Source: SZUA-35 sp964351995 (GTDB taxonomy: Bacteria; Actinomycetota; Acidimicrobiia; Acidimicrobiales; SZUA-35). From it: a stretch of 64,000 nt of DNA. Shown piece after piece: positions 1-6,677 of this stretch. A program made the translations under genes and the position numbers. Each line of letters begins with the position of its first letter. Position 1 is the stretch's first letter. The stretch covers positions 1 through 64,000 of the forward strand of contig CAYGQE010000022.1 in NCBI GenBank assembly GCA_964351995.1, written 5' to 3'. A model generated the notes under the pieces. It was not told the origin of the DNA, ran no database searches, and saw only the letters and a program-made list of their open reading frames with translations.

Positions 1-30
1 CCGAACTCGAACTCGCGCTCGCCCTCATTG

Positions 31-94
31 CCTGATCTCGAGACGGCCTGATCTCGAGACGGCCTGAACTCGAGACGGCCTGAACTCGAGACGG
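31..94. repeat. 16-bp tandem repeat with CTCGAG cores
   Basis: Four consecutive 16-bp units read CCTGATCTCGAGACGG (twice) and then CCTGAACTCGAGACGG (twice). A degenerate fifth unit follows to about 110. Each unit carries the palindrome CTCGAG. The array lies downstream of the Fe-S protein gene that ends at 175, and nothing coding is seen in bases 1-174. The function is unknown. Confidence 0.85.
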
Positions 95-174
95 CCTGAC
101 CTCAAATCGAAACGTTCTGATCGCCAGGCTTGCCAGAAATGGGAACTCTGACGACCAGAACGCCAGGGGTCAGA

Positions 175-495
175 TCAGGAGAAGGATTGGCCGCAGCCGC
201 AGGAGCGCTGTGCATTCGGGTTGTCGATCGAGAAGCCGGTCTGCTGGAGGCCGTCTTTGTAGTCGAGCGTGGCACCGCCGAGCATCGTGGCACTGGTGGC
301 GTCGACGACGACCTTGACGCCGTTCGGCTGCTCGGCCGCAACATCGTCGTCGGCGAACTCGGCATCGAAGAACATCTCGTAGCTGAAGCCGGAGCATCCG
401 CCAGGACGAACCGCAACACGGAGGGCAAGTTCTTCGCCTTCTTGGTCCAACAATTCTCGGACCTTGGTGGCTGCATTTTCGGTGACCATGATCAT
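175..495 (-). CDS. erpA: Iron-sulfur cluster insertion protein, ErpA/IscA (HesB) family
   Basis: This is a 106-residue A-type Fe-S carrier that should hand assembled clusters to cytoplasmic apoproteins. The three family cysteines are all present: Cys34 in GGCSGFSY, and Cys99 and Cys101 in the C-terminal SCGCGQSF motif. The length is normal for the family. The ATG at 495 is preceded by GAGG about nine bases upstream; a second in-frame ATG at 489 has poorer spacing. The gene points away from a decayed mrp gene at 587, so an Fe-S assembly pair may once have stood here. Placement in the ErpA/IscA family is secure; the choice of erpA over iscA or sufA as a symbol is less certain. Confidence 0.88.
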   Translation of the reverse strand: MIMVTENAATKVRELLDQEGEELALRVAVRPGGCSGFSYEMFFDAEFADDDVAAEQPNGVKVVVDATSATMLGGATLDYKDGLQQTGFSIDNPNAQRSCGCGQSFS

Positions 496-586
496 GACGT
501 GGACCTCACTCGTTCGGCGTGACTTACCAGTCTACCCACCATGGCCCGTTCGAGGCACGTCGGGCGATGGCAATGGGCTTTCGCCC

Positions 587-1049
587 ATGTCTGATGCCTC
601 CACGGCGACCCTTCTCACCAGCGATGAGATCATGGATGTCCTTCGGGGCATGATCGATCCAGAGCTGAGCAGCGACGAAAGGGCCGCCTTTACAGAACGG
701 GCCAGGAAGAACGCTGGGGACAACTCCCGCCCCCACCGCCATGCGCGGCTTCAACGTCGGTCTGATCGGTGCCGACATCTGAGGTTCTCTGTTCCCCGCA
801 TGTTTGGAATCGATGGGTGCCTCGATGCAACCATGGACGGCGAAGGCACGATCATTCGACCTCACACCCAAGCCATGGGGCCGAGCCGACTCGACGTCGT
901 GTCGATGGGGTTTTTCGTGGAGGGCGAAGAAGGCGCGCTGCTCTGGCGAGGTCTGCGGTTGAACCGGGCATCTCACTCGGCGGCGACACTGGCCGTCCGG
1001 GGCCCTCGAAACGCTGGACGCTGCAGAAGAAGAGCTCGCGTCCAAATGA
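587..1049 (+). pseudogene. mrp: Eroded Mrp/ApbC-family P-loop Fe-S carrier pseudogene
   Basis: Mrp fragments follow one another in the correct order but in shifting frames. From the ATG at 587 comes a DUF59-like start (EIMDVLRGMIDPEL), then the linker-like SSDERAAFTERARKNAGDN. In another frame comes MRGFNVGLIGADI (741-779), followed after a frameshift by FSVPRMFGIDG. Then come DVVSMGFFVEGEEGALLWRG and, in a third frame, VEPGISLGGDTGRPG, and finally ALETLDAAEEELASK ending at TGA 1047-1049. The Walker A region, most of DUF59 and other segments between the fragments are missing. About 154 codons remain of a protein normally near 370-380. Several internal deletions plus frameshifts make sequencing error an unlikely sole cause. 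A functional copy presumably exists elsewhere. Confidence 0.85.
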
Positions 1050-1061
1050 CGCCGCCGATCG

Positions 1062-1814
1062 CTACAGACCAGGGCGGGGCGTCGGCGTAGAACGCTCGAC
1101 GTGCATTGTCTCTGACAACAGGCGGGACGATGGAACAAGCACGATTTTGCCTGCTTCTTCGATCTCGAGCGCCGTGGGGTGCACCGCGACCACCTTTCCC
1201 TTGACCGCTGCATCACCCATACCCACAGCAATCACATCGCCGACACTGACGAGCCGGCGGACGGCTCGTGTGCTTGCAACTTCGGAGGCGACCTCGCGTC
1301 CGCCCATACCCACCAGCAAAGTGAAGCTCGCCGCAGCGGCGAAAAACACCGCAGCAACGCCGAGGTTCACCACGGTGGTGTCGATGCCGAGCGTGCCCAC
1401 CGCCAGCAGGACCGCCATGACCAGGATGAGACCACGGGCAACGGTCGTGACTTGACGCTGGATGTGAATCGGAGCTCGCGCCAGGGCAGTGCCGAGTGCG
1501 GCGACAACGAACGACGAAACGACGTTGGCAATGATCACGATGATGATGGCGGTGAGCACCTTGGGGATGAAGCCGATGGCATCGGTCCGAAGTTGCACCA
1601 CAGCGTCGGGCTGGATGATGCCCAAGGCCACGATGAGGCCAGCGACAAGACCGAACGACATCGCCAGGCTCGACAATGGCCGAGCGGCGTCTTGCAGCGG
1701 TTTGGGCCGATTCGGCTTCCCGAGCATCGTGGCCACGATGCGCGAGAGCACGATGCCGATCACCAGACCGCCACCGATCGCTGCGCCTACGGCGATCCAG
1801 TCATTCATGTCCAT
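1062..1814 (-). CDS. MscS-like small mechanosensitive channel family membrane protein
   Basis: This is a 250-residue inner-membrane protein. It has hydrophobic segments near residues 7-27, 50-70, 83-108, 128-143 and 147-172, followed by a short soluble beta-rich tail (about 185-235). The tail contains SVGDVIAVGMGDAAVKGKVVAVHPTALEI, which resembles the beta domain of MscS-type channels. The family opens in response to membrane tension. It lacks the large C-terminal cage of MscS, so channel activity is inferred only. It lies next to an ECF sigma/anti-sigma pair on the same strand, three bases after the anti-sigma gene, which suggests co-transcription. A second TM-helix-repeat protein is encoded at 4403. 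Confidence 0.7.
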   Translation of the reverse strand: MDMNDWIAVGAAIGGGLVIGIVLSRIVATMLGKPNRPKPLQDAARPLSSLAMSFGLVAGLIVALGIIQPDAVVQLRTDAIGFIPKVLTAIIIVIIANVVSSFVVAALGTALARAPIHIQRQVTTVARGLILVMAVLLAVGTLGIDTTVVNLGVAAVFFAAAASFTLLVGMGGREVASEVASTRAVRRLVSVGDVIAVGMGDAAVKGKVVAVHPTALEIEEAGKIVLVPSSRLLSETMHVERSTPTPRPGL

Positions 1815-1817
1815 CGT

Positions 1818-2156
1818 TCAGGTCCCTCGAGCTTCATCGGGCGTCGGATCAGTCGCAAGCAACCGTGTCGTCTCCCATCCTGCCCCGAAAACGTCGGCGA
1901 AGTAACCGAGAACCTCGCGAGACTCGAGACGGGCAATGACACGAGCCTCGACTCTCGGCACGAGATCAGGCGGTGGATCGAGCACCACGAGCAGTGCATC
2001 GCGCAGACTCGCACCGTTCTCTGCGCTGGCCAGTGCTTCGAGATCGGTCGAGCAGCGATCGCAGGTGGACACGTGAAGATCGACCTGTTCGTCGATGTCT
2101 CCTGCCAACCATTCACGTAGCGCCCGTTTCGACGGGTGGCGTCGCAGACCTGCCAT
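1818..2156 (-). CDS. Anti-sigma factor with zinc-finger (ZAS-like) motif
   Basis: This protein of about 112 residues probably binds and silences the ECF sigma factor encoded just upstream. It contains an HVSTCDRC motif (H-x3-C-x2-C), the zinc-binding signature of ZAS-type anti-sigma factors. No membrane helix is evident, so it is probably cytoplasmic. I place the start at ATG 2156, which shares its A with the sigma stop codon (TGATG) and has AAGGAG eight bases upstream. A GTG at 2165 is the alternative. The overlap implies coupled translation with the sigma factor, giving a fixed sigma:anti-sigma ratio. The signal it responds to cannot be read from the sequence. Confidence 0.75.
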   Translation of the reverse strand: MAGLRRHPSKRALREWLAGDIDEQVDLHVSTCDRCSTDLEALASAENGASLRDALLVVLDPPPDLVPRVEARVIARLESREVLGYFADVFGAGWETTRLLATDPTPDEARGT

Positions 2157-2854
2157 CACTGCCACTCCTTCAGCGCATTGCCGAGGAAGCGGCGGGATCG
2201 AAGGAGACGAGTCTTGATCGTGGGCAGCGGGACATCCAAGACTCGGCTGATTTCGTCGTACGACATGCCTTCGAGCTCACGCAGCACCACGATGCTCCTC
2301 GAGAGATCGTCGAGGAGGTCGAGAGCTTCCACGAAGTCGTCGACCGCAGCCGCTCCCTCGACTCGCCGCTCGGTCGACTGTTCCAAGACAACCGGGGCTT
2401 CAGGCATCTCGTTTGGATCGCTGAGAATGGATCGCCTGGACCGAAGTGTCGAGATCGCCGTGTTGTGGGCGATTCGCATGATCCACCCTCGCAGGGAAGA
2501 TTCTCCCCGGAAGGTCGGGAGGGCGAGCCACGCCTTGAGCATCGTCTCCTGGGTCACGTCTTCAGCGAGCGATCGATCGCGGACGACCGAAAACGCAAGG
2601 CGGAACACCGCATCGCTGTGCTCGACCATCAGGTCGTGCATGTCATCGGGATTGGGCTCGTCGTTGGCTGGAGGCAGGCGAATCGGTGCCCCGTCAGGAC
2701 CGACGCTGGGGCGCGTCGCCCAGAGCACCGGGCCAGCTGGGCTGGAGACGAATCGTCGAACGACGATCAAGAAGAGCGAGCGCATGGTTCTCAACAAGAC
2801 GCTCGGCATCCTAGGAAAGTCGCGAGCTTGGCGCAGAAAGCAGGAAGATGTCAT
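2156..2854 (-). CDS. ECF-family RNA polymerase sigma factor
   Basis: This is an extracytoplasmic-function sigma factor. Region 2 (about residues 72-140) contains DAVFRLAFSVVRDRSLAEDV and RGWIMRIAHNTAISTLR. Region 4 (about 175-230) contains LRELEGMSYDEISRVLDV and PTIKTRLLRSRR, the helix-turn-helix that reads the -35 element. The ATG at 2854 overlaps the stop codon of the upstream exporter (ATGA), but the first 70 residues do not look like sigma sequence. Internal starts at 2785 or 2641 would give the usual 160-210 residues. The downstream anti-sigma gene is translationally coupled. Its regulon probably includes this operon, by the general habit of the family. Confidence 0.88.
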   Translation of the reverse strand: MTSSCFLRQARDFPRMPSVLLRTMRSLFLIVVRRFVSSPAGPVLWATRPSVGPDGAPIRLPPANDEPNPDDMHDLMVEHSDAVFRLAFSVVRDRSLAEDVTQETMLKAWLALPTFRGESSLRGWIMRIAHNTAISTLRSRRSILSDPNEMPEAPVVLEQSTERRVEGAAAVDDFVEALDLLDDLSRSIVVLRELEGMSYDEISRVLDVPLPTIKTRLLRSRRFLGNALKEWQ

Positions 2855-4275
2855 TGCAGGGTGGCAGCGGCGTCCTCATCGCGGACCCACCAAACAGCGA
2901 TGAGTGCCGGAATGAAAAGCAGAGCGCACACCCAGAACGCCGCCTGGTACGCGCCAAGCTGCGGCGACGCACTGTCGGTTGCAACACCGGCGAGAACCGC
3001 CGCAGTGATCGCCACGCCGAATGCCGGCGCCGCTTGACGGTTGGCGCTGAAGATCGTCGTTGCCTGCGCCGTGTCCTCGACGCTGGTCTGGGCATACACA
3101 GCGGTCTGAATGGCGATGAACGCGAACCCGAGTCCAAGGCCACGAGCGAACATGAGCCCACGAATGGTCCACAGACTCGTGGTCAGATCCGATTGGGCGA
3201 TGAGCAGACCGATGGCAAGCCCCGAGGTGAGACCGATGAAGAGCAGACGCCTGGGACCGACCCGCCGATAGAGCACCCGTCCGACGAGCTGAGAGGAAAA
3301 CCACACACCAACGGCTTGCGGGAAGGTCGCCAAGCCGGTCTCGAGGGCGGAGAACCCTCGGAGTGACTGCAAGTAGACCGGCAACAGGAACACCAGACCG
3401 ATGAAGGCGGCATAGGTCGGAAACGCCAGCACCTGAATCGATCGGAAGATGGGCGCCCGCAACAACTCGAACCGAAGCAGTGGGTCGCGAACTCGTCGCT
3501 CGTACAGCGGAAGAGCGATCAGGGAAAGAACGCCAGCACCGATCGTCGCGACAACGAGCCGGGAGGTCCAACCAAGATCGCGAGCCACCGTGATGCCATA
3601 GAGGGTGGCCCCGAGACCCACACCGGCCAGCAGGAATCCCGCGGCATCGAAGCGCACGACACGGTCAGACTTGAAGTCTCGGATCACCAACCAACCAACG
3701 AGGAACGCCACGATCCCGATGGGAACGTTCACGTAGAAGATCCAGCGCCAGTTCAAGAACTCGATGATCGCACCACCCAACACCGGCCCGACCGCCGGGG
3801 CGATCACCGCCACCGAAATCACCGCCGTCGCCGCCTTGGCTCGCTCGTTCTGTGGGAACGCCCGGTAGAGCATCGCCGCTCCGAGCGGGCCCATCACGCC
3901 AGCACCAATTCCCTGGAAGATCCGAAAGATGACCAACTGCGGCAGCGTCTGAGACACCCCGCACAGCGCGGATGCCGCAGTGAAGAGCGTGAGGGAGGTC
4001 AGGAAGACCGCTCGCGCACCGAACCGGCCAGCGAGAAATCCAGACGTTGGGATGAAGACAGCCAGACCGACCAGATAGCCGATGATGGCTCGGTCGATCT
4101 CGGCATCAGTCACGCCGAATACGTCCGCGAGCGTTGGAATGGCGACATTCACGATGGTGCCGTCCAGGATCTGAACGAAGAGTGTCATCACGAAGACGAT
4201 GATCATCGCTCGCTTGTAGCGATCGTCGTCGAGTTCCAAACGTGCCGGCACTGCGGAGACGGTACGAGTCATCAT
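2851..4275 (-). CDS. MFS drug/multidrug exporter, DHA2 (EmrB/QacA) family
   Basis: This is a 474-residue proton-driven efflux transporter of the inner membrane, with about fourteen hydrophobic helices as expected for DHA2. Recognisable signatures are QILDGTIVNVAIPTLA in helix 1 (the D1 motif of the group), GFLAGRFGARAVFL (motif A between helices 2 and 3), GPLGAAM, and APAVGPVLGGAIIEFLNWRW (motif C). The substrate is not predictable. The stop overlaps the first codon of the ECF sigma gene by 4 bp, so exporter, sigma factor and anti-sigma factor form one transcription unit. That suggests an envelope-stress or drug-stress response, which is inference. Confidence 0.88.
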   Translation of the reverse strand: MMTRTVSAVPARLELDDDRYKRAMIIVFVMTLFVQILDGTIVNVAIPTLADVFGVTDAEIDRAIIGYLVGLAVFIPTSGFLAGRFGARAVFLTSLTLFTAASALCGVSQTLPQLVIFRIFQGIGAGVMGPLGAAMLYRAFPQNERAKAATAVISVAVIAPAVGPVLGGAIIEFLNWRWIFYVNVPIGIVAFLVGWLVIRDFKSDRVVRFDAAGFLLAGVGLGATLYGITVARDLGWTSRLVVATIGAGVLSLIALPLYERRVRDPLLRFELLRAPIFRSIQVLAFPTYAAFIGLVFLLPVYLQSLRGFSALETGLATFPQAVGVWFSSQLVGRVLYRRVGPRRLLFIGLTSGLAIGLLIAQSDLTTSLWTIRGLMFARGLGLGFAFIAIQTAVYAQTSVEDTAQATTIFSANRQAAPAFGVAITAAVLAGVATDSASPQLGAYQAAFWVCALLFIPALIAVWWVRDEDAAATLQ

Positions 4276-4362
4276 CGGACAGGCCGACGACTGGCGCCGA
4301 CGAATTCACAGGAATTTGGAATTTCTCGCGACGAACCTCCCTCGGCCCCGTCAGTTGGAGTG

Positions 4363-4393
4363 TCCCTTTCTTCTCCGGGACTCAACAAAGGGA
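4363..4393 (+). promoter_or_regulatory. 5'-UTR hairpin that could mask the ribosome-binding site of the gene at 4403
   Basis: TCCCTTT (4363-4369) is a perfect reverse complement of AAAGGGA (4387-4393), separated by 17 bases. The right arm is most of the Shine-Dalgarno sequence (AAAGGGAG) of the gene starting at 4403. If the hairpin forms, initiation would be blocked until it melts. A seven-pair stem could be chance, and no computed energy is available. Confidence 0.4.
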
Positions 4394-4402
4394 GCAATTA
4401 CC

Positions 4403-5101
4403 ATGGGAGTTCTCGCAGTCGACATCGACTTCGACGGCATCTTGACCGACACATTTGGCGACATCGCAGACTTCGTTCCGAAGCTCGTTGCCTTCTTGCT
4501 GATCTTCTTGATCGGCATGTTCGTCGCACGTCTCATCCGTCGAGTTGTCGGCACCGTCCTCACCAAGATCGGCTTCGATGGCTACATCGACAAGGCTGGC
4601 ATCGGTGCCCCGCTCGAGCGGGCCGGATTCGCCGACAGCGGCAAGTTCGTCGCTCAGATCATCTATTACCTGATCGGCCTGCTGGTGCTGAAGCTCAGCC
4701 TCAGTGCCTTCGGCGACAATGACATCTCAGATGCCCTCGACGGCATGATCGCCTTCATTCCGAAGCTGATCGTGGCCATCATCATCGTCGTCATCACCGG
4801 TCTGGTCGCCAACGCAGTTGGCAACATGATCCGTCCCGCCCTCAGCGACCTCGACTACGGCGAAGCGCTCGGCAAGCTGGCCACCGGAGCCATCTGGATG
4901 ATCGGCATCTTCGCCGCCATCGATCAGATCGACTTCGCCGCTGACATCGTGGACACCCTGTTCACCGCCATCGTGGGCAGTCTCTCGGCCATCATCATCC
5001 TCAAGTTCGGCATCGGCGGCATCTGGTCTGCTCGTGACCGCTTCTGGCCGAACGTGTACGACCGTTTGTCGGGCACCGAAGCCGAGGCTCCGCAAGCCTG
5101 A
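4403..5101 (+). CDS. Conserved TM-helix-repeat membrane protein, MscS-related
   Basis: This 232-residue membrane protein contains two copies of the 'conserved TM helix' repeat found in small MscS-related proteins. One is FVPKLVAFLLIFLIGMFVAR (about residues 24-43). The other is FIPKLIVAIIIVVITGLVAN (about 117-136). A third hydrophobic stretch lies near residues 180-205. It lacks the MscS beta domain, so channel activity is not established. The ATG at 4403 has GGGAG eight bases upstream, and a strong terminator follows at 5212, so it is probably monocistronic. It is divergent from the DHA2 exporter gene. It is similar in kind, but not in length, to the protein at 1062. Confidence 0.72.
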   Translation: MGVLAVDIDFDGILTDTFGDIADFVPKLVAFLLIFLIGMFVARLIRRVVGTVLTKIGFDGYIDKAGIGAPLERAGFADSGKFVAQIIYYLIGLLVLKLSLSAFGDNDISDALDGMIAFIPKLIVAIIIVVITGLVANAVGNMIRPALSDLDYGEALGKLATGAIWMIGIFAAIDQIDFAADIVDTLFTAIVGSLSAIIILKFGIGGIWSARDRFWPNVYDRLSGTEAEAPQA

Positions 5102-5177
5102 TCCAGTTCTGCACGGTCGGGGCAGGGCGGCCGTCCCGACCGTGCAACCCATTCCGGCCTTCGGGCGACGAGACCGG

Positions 5178-5209
5178 AACAACGCAGTACAAGAACAACG
5201 CAGTACAAG
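5178..5209. repeat. Exact 16-bp tandem duplication
   Basis: AACAACGCAGTACAAG is present twice head to tail (5178-5193 and 5194-5209), immediately before a rho-independent terminator. It looks like a recent slippage duplication. No function is evident. Confidence 0.85.
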
Positions 5210-5211
5210 TG

Positions 5212-5245
5212 AAAGGACCCGGCCTCACGGCCGGGTCCTTTCTTG
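5212..5245 (+). terminator. Rho-independent terminator after the gene at 4403
   Basis: A perfect 13-bp stem, AAAGGACCCGGCC with GGCCGGGTCCTTT, closes a TCAC loop and is followed by CTTGTCTT. It ends the rightward transcript and could also act on leftward transcription because the stem is flanked by A-rich and T-rich ends. Confidence 0.92.
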
Positions 5246-5322
5246 TCTTCATCAAATTGCAGGAACACAGCACGTCAGCGAAACCCAGCGACGGCTCAAA
5301 GGCGCACCGCTCGGACCCGAGA

Positions 5323-5904
5323 TCACTTCATTCCGAGGTACGCCTTCGCATCCTCGATGTATTGGCCGTGGCCGGGAGCAATCGACTTGAGGCGGTAGCT
5401 CTTGACTCGCTTCGGGAGATCCTCCGGGATACCAGCCTCGAGATGGTCGCCCGGAATCATCGAGCGCTCTTGCTCGAGGATGTAGATGTACTGGCCGGCG
5501 TCAGCATCGAGAGCCATCGTGATGACACGGAATTCAGTGGCATCGATCTTGTAGCCGTCGCCAATGACTTCATCAGCACCCTCGAATCCCGCAGGGGCGA
5601 CAAGCACCGCTCCGGTCTTCTTCTTGAGCGCCAACGCACCAGCGGCGTACTCGGGCCGGGTGTCGGTCATGATGATCCAGCGGATGCGGTCACCACCGCA
5701 GCCGCAGACCACGTCGAGATGCTCCTCATCGCCGGGGCCGGGATCAACGATGACGATCTCGTCGATGCCGATCAAGTACGTGTTGAGGCCAGGCTCTTCA
5801 CTGTCTTCCTCGCCCTTGTTTGCGATCCTGCGCACCAGCGGACTGAGTGCACGGGCCACACCAGGGGTGATCGGTGGCGGTGGTGTTGGTTCTTCGATGA
5901 TCAT
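5323..5904 (-). CDS. Metallo-beta-lactamase-fold protein lacking metal ligands
   Basis: This 193-residue protein has the layout of glyoxalase-II/LACTB2-like metallo-beta-lactamase hydrolases. It opens with NTYLIGIDEIVIVDPGPGDEEHL, continues through IRWIIMTDTRPEYAAGALALKK, and has SMIPGDHLEAG and SIAPGHGQYIEDAKAYL near the end. The HxHxDH metal motif that should stand in TDTRPEYAAG is absent: its histidines are replaced by Arg and Tyr positions. Only the later His in GDHL and in PGHG remain. A normal dinuclear zinc site therefore looks impossible, and the protein may be a binding or structural relative. GGAGG lies about ten bases before the ATG. FxsA is encoded just upstream on the same strand. 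Confidence 0.65.
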   Translation of the reverse strand: MIIEEPTPPPPITPGVARALSPLVRRIANKGEEDSEEPGLNTYLIGIDEIVIVDPGPGDEEHLDVVCGCGGDRIRWIIMTDTRPEYAAGALALKKKTGAVLVAPAGFEGADEVIGDGYKIDATEFRVITMALDADAGQYIYILEQERSMIPGDHLEAGIPEDLPKRVKSYRLKSIAPGHGQYIEDAKAYLGMK

Positions 5905-5931
5905 CGGGGTTGTCTCCTCCGCAGCGAGACG

Positions 5932-6453
5932 TCAGCGGAGCTCAGTACGAGACGATGGGGGTTCATCTGAGGGGTCATCGACGATGTCGACATCCACCAC
6001 ATCACGACCGAATCCCATTGTCCCGCGTGCGAACCGCAGGTTGGGCCGGATCCAGGGTTGGATCCGGTGTAGGACAACCGGACGGGCGAGGGCCCGAACG
6101 GGAGGAAGAAAGAAGAGTGCACCGACCACGCCGGTGACGATGCCGGGGACGATCAAGAGCAGAGCTCCGAAGAGCATCATCGCTCGATCAGCGGCTTTGC
6201 CGGCCGAGTCATCGGCGGTGGCAAAGCGCTCGGCACCAGGGGTGTTTTGCAGACCGGCGCCCTGCATTGCTGAAGCCACGGAGGATTCGAGAAACGCAGC
6301 GCCAACTCCACGGAACGACATGATGCCGATGAGCGAGAGCACCAGCATCACCAAAGCTGCTCGTGCACCACCGATGGCTGCCGCCAGCTGGGTGATCGCG
6401 ACATACTCGATCGCAACAAGTGCGAAGAGGGCGACAGCTGGACGGGACAACAT
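5932..6453 (-). CDS. fxsA: FxsA-family membrane protein
   Basis: This 173-residue inner-membrane protein of the FxsA family is named for suppression of F exclusion of phage T7 when overproduced in Escherichia coli; its normal role is unclear. Two N-terminal hydrophobic segments (residues 5-22 and 30-47) are followed by a further pair around 103-126 (MMLFGALLLIVPGIVTGVVG) and then LPPVRALARP, a pattern typical of the family. I place the start at ATG 6453, because reading upstream gives an unrelated Pro/Arg-rich sequence. It is divergent from selA and leads into the metallo-beta-lactamase-like gene 27 bp downstream. Confidence 0.85.
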   Translation of the reverse strand: MLSRPAVALFALVAIEYVAITQLAAAIGGARAALVMLVLSLIGIMSFRGVGAAFLESSVASAMQGAGLQNTPGAERFATADDSAGKAADRAMMLFGALLLIVPGIVTGVVGALFFLPPVRALARPVVLHRIQPWIRPNLRFARGTMGFGRDVVDVDIVDDPSDEPPSSRTELR

Positions 6454-6677
6454 TGCCCTCAAGTCTACCGGGGCTCCCCGCGAGGCGGACCTCGGTCTGC
6501 CGCAGGGCTTTGGGTCAAGTTGCAGGCGGCGCTCGCAACGCTGAAGACCCGGCGTCGTACCGGGACCGAGCGGGGGGTGTGAGACCTCAGCTGAGCGGAA
6601 GTGCAGTGCCTCCGCCCGCTCAGTCCAAGGAAGCATCGCAGCGCGAGGCACCTATTCGCGCTTCGCCGTATCCTTCC

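Noticed and set aside
741..800. In-frame TGA after GLIGADI as a possible selenocysteine codon, given the nearby selAB
   Set aside because: Mrp proteins have no selenocysteine, the next homologous segment (FSVPRMFG) is in a different frame, and further frameshifts and deletions follow. Decay explains it better.
2156..2158. Frameshifted fusion of sigma and anti-sigma factors
   Set aside because: The TGATG overlap with AAGGAG at the right spacing is a normal translational-coupling junction, not a frameshift.
6454..6677. Possible tRNA-Sec upstream of selA
   Set aside because: I looked on both strands for a TCA anticodon loop with a pairing stem, a TTCRA T-loop and an 8-bp acceptor stem. The only candidate (TCTTCAGC on the - strand) has no pairing anticodon stem and no T-arm.
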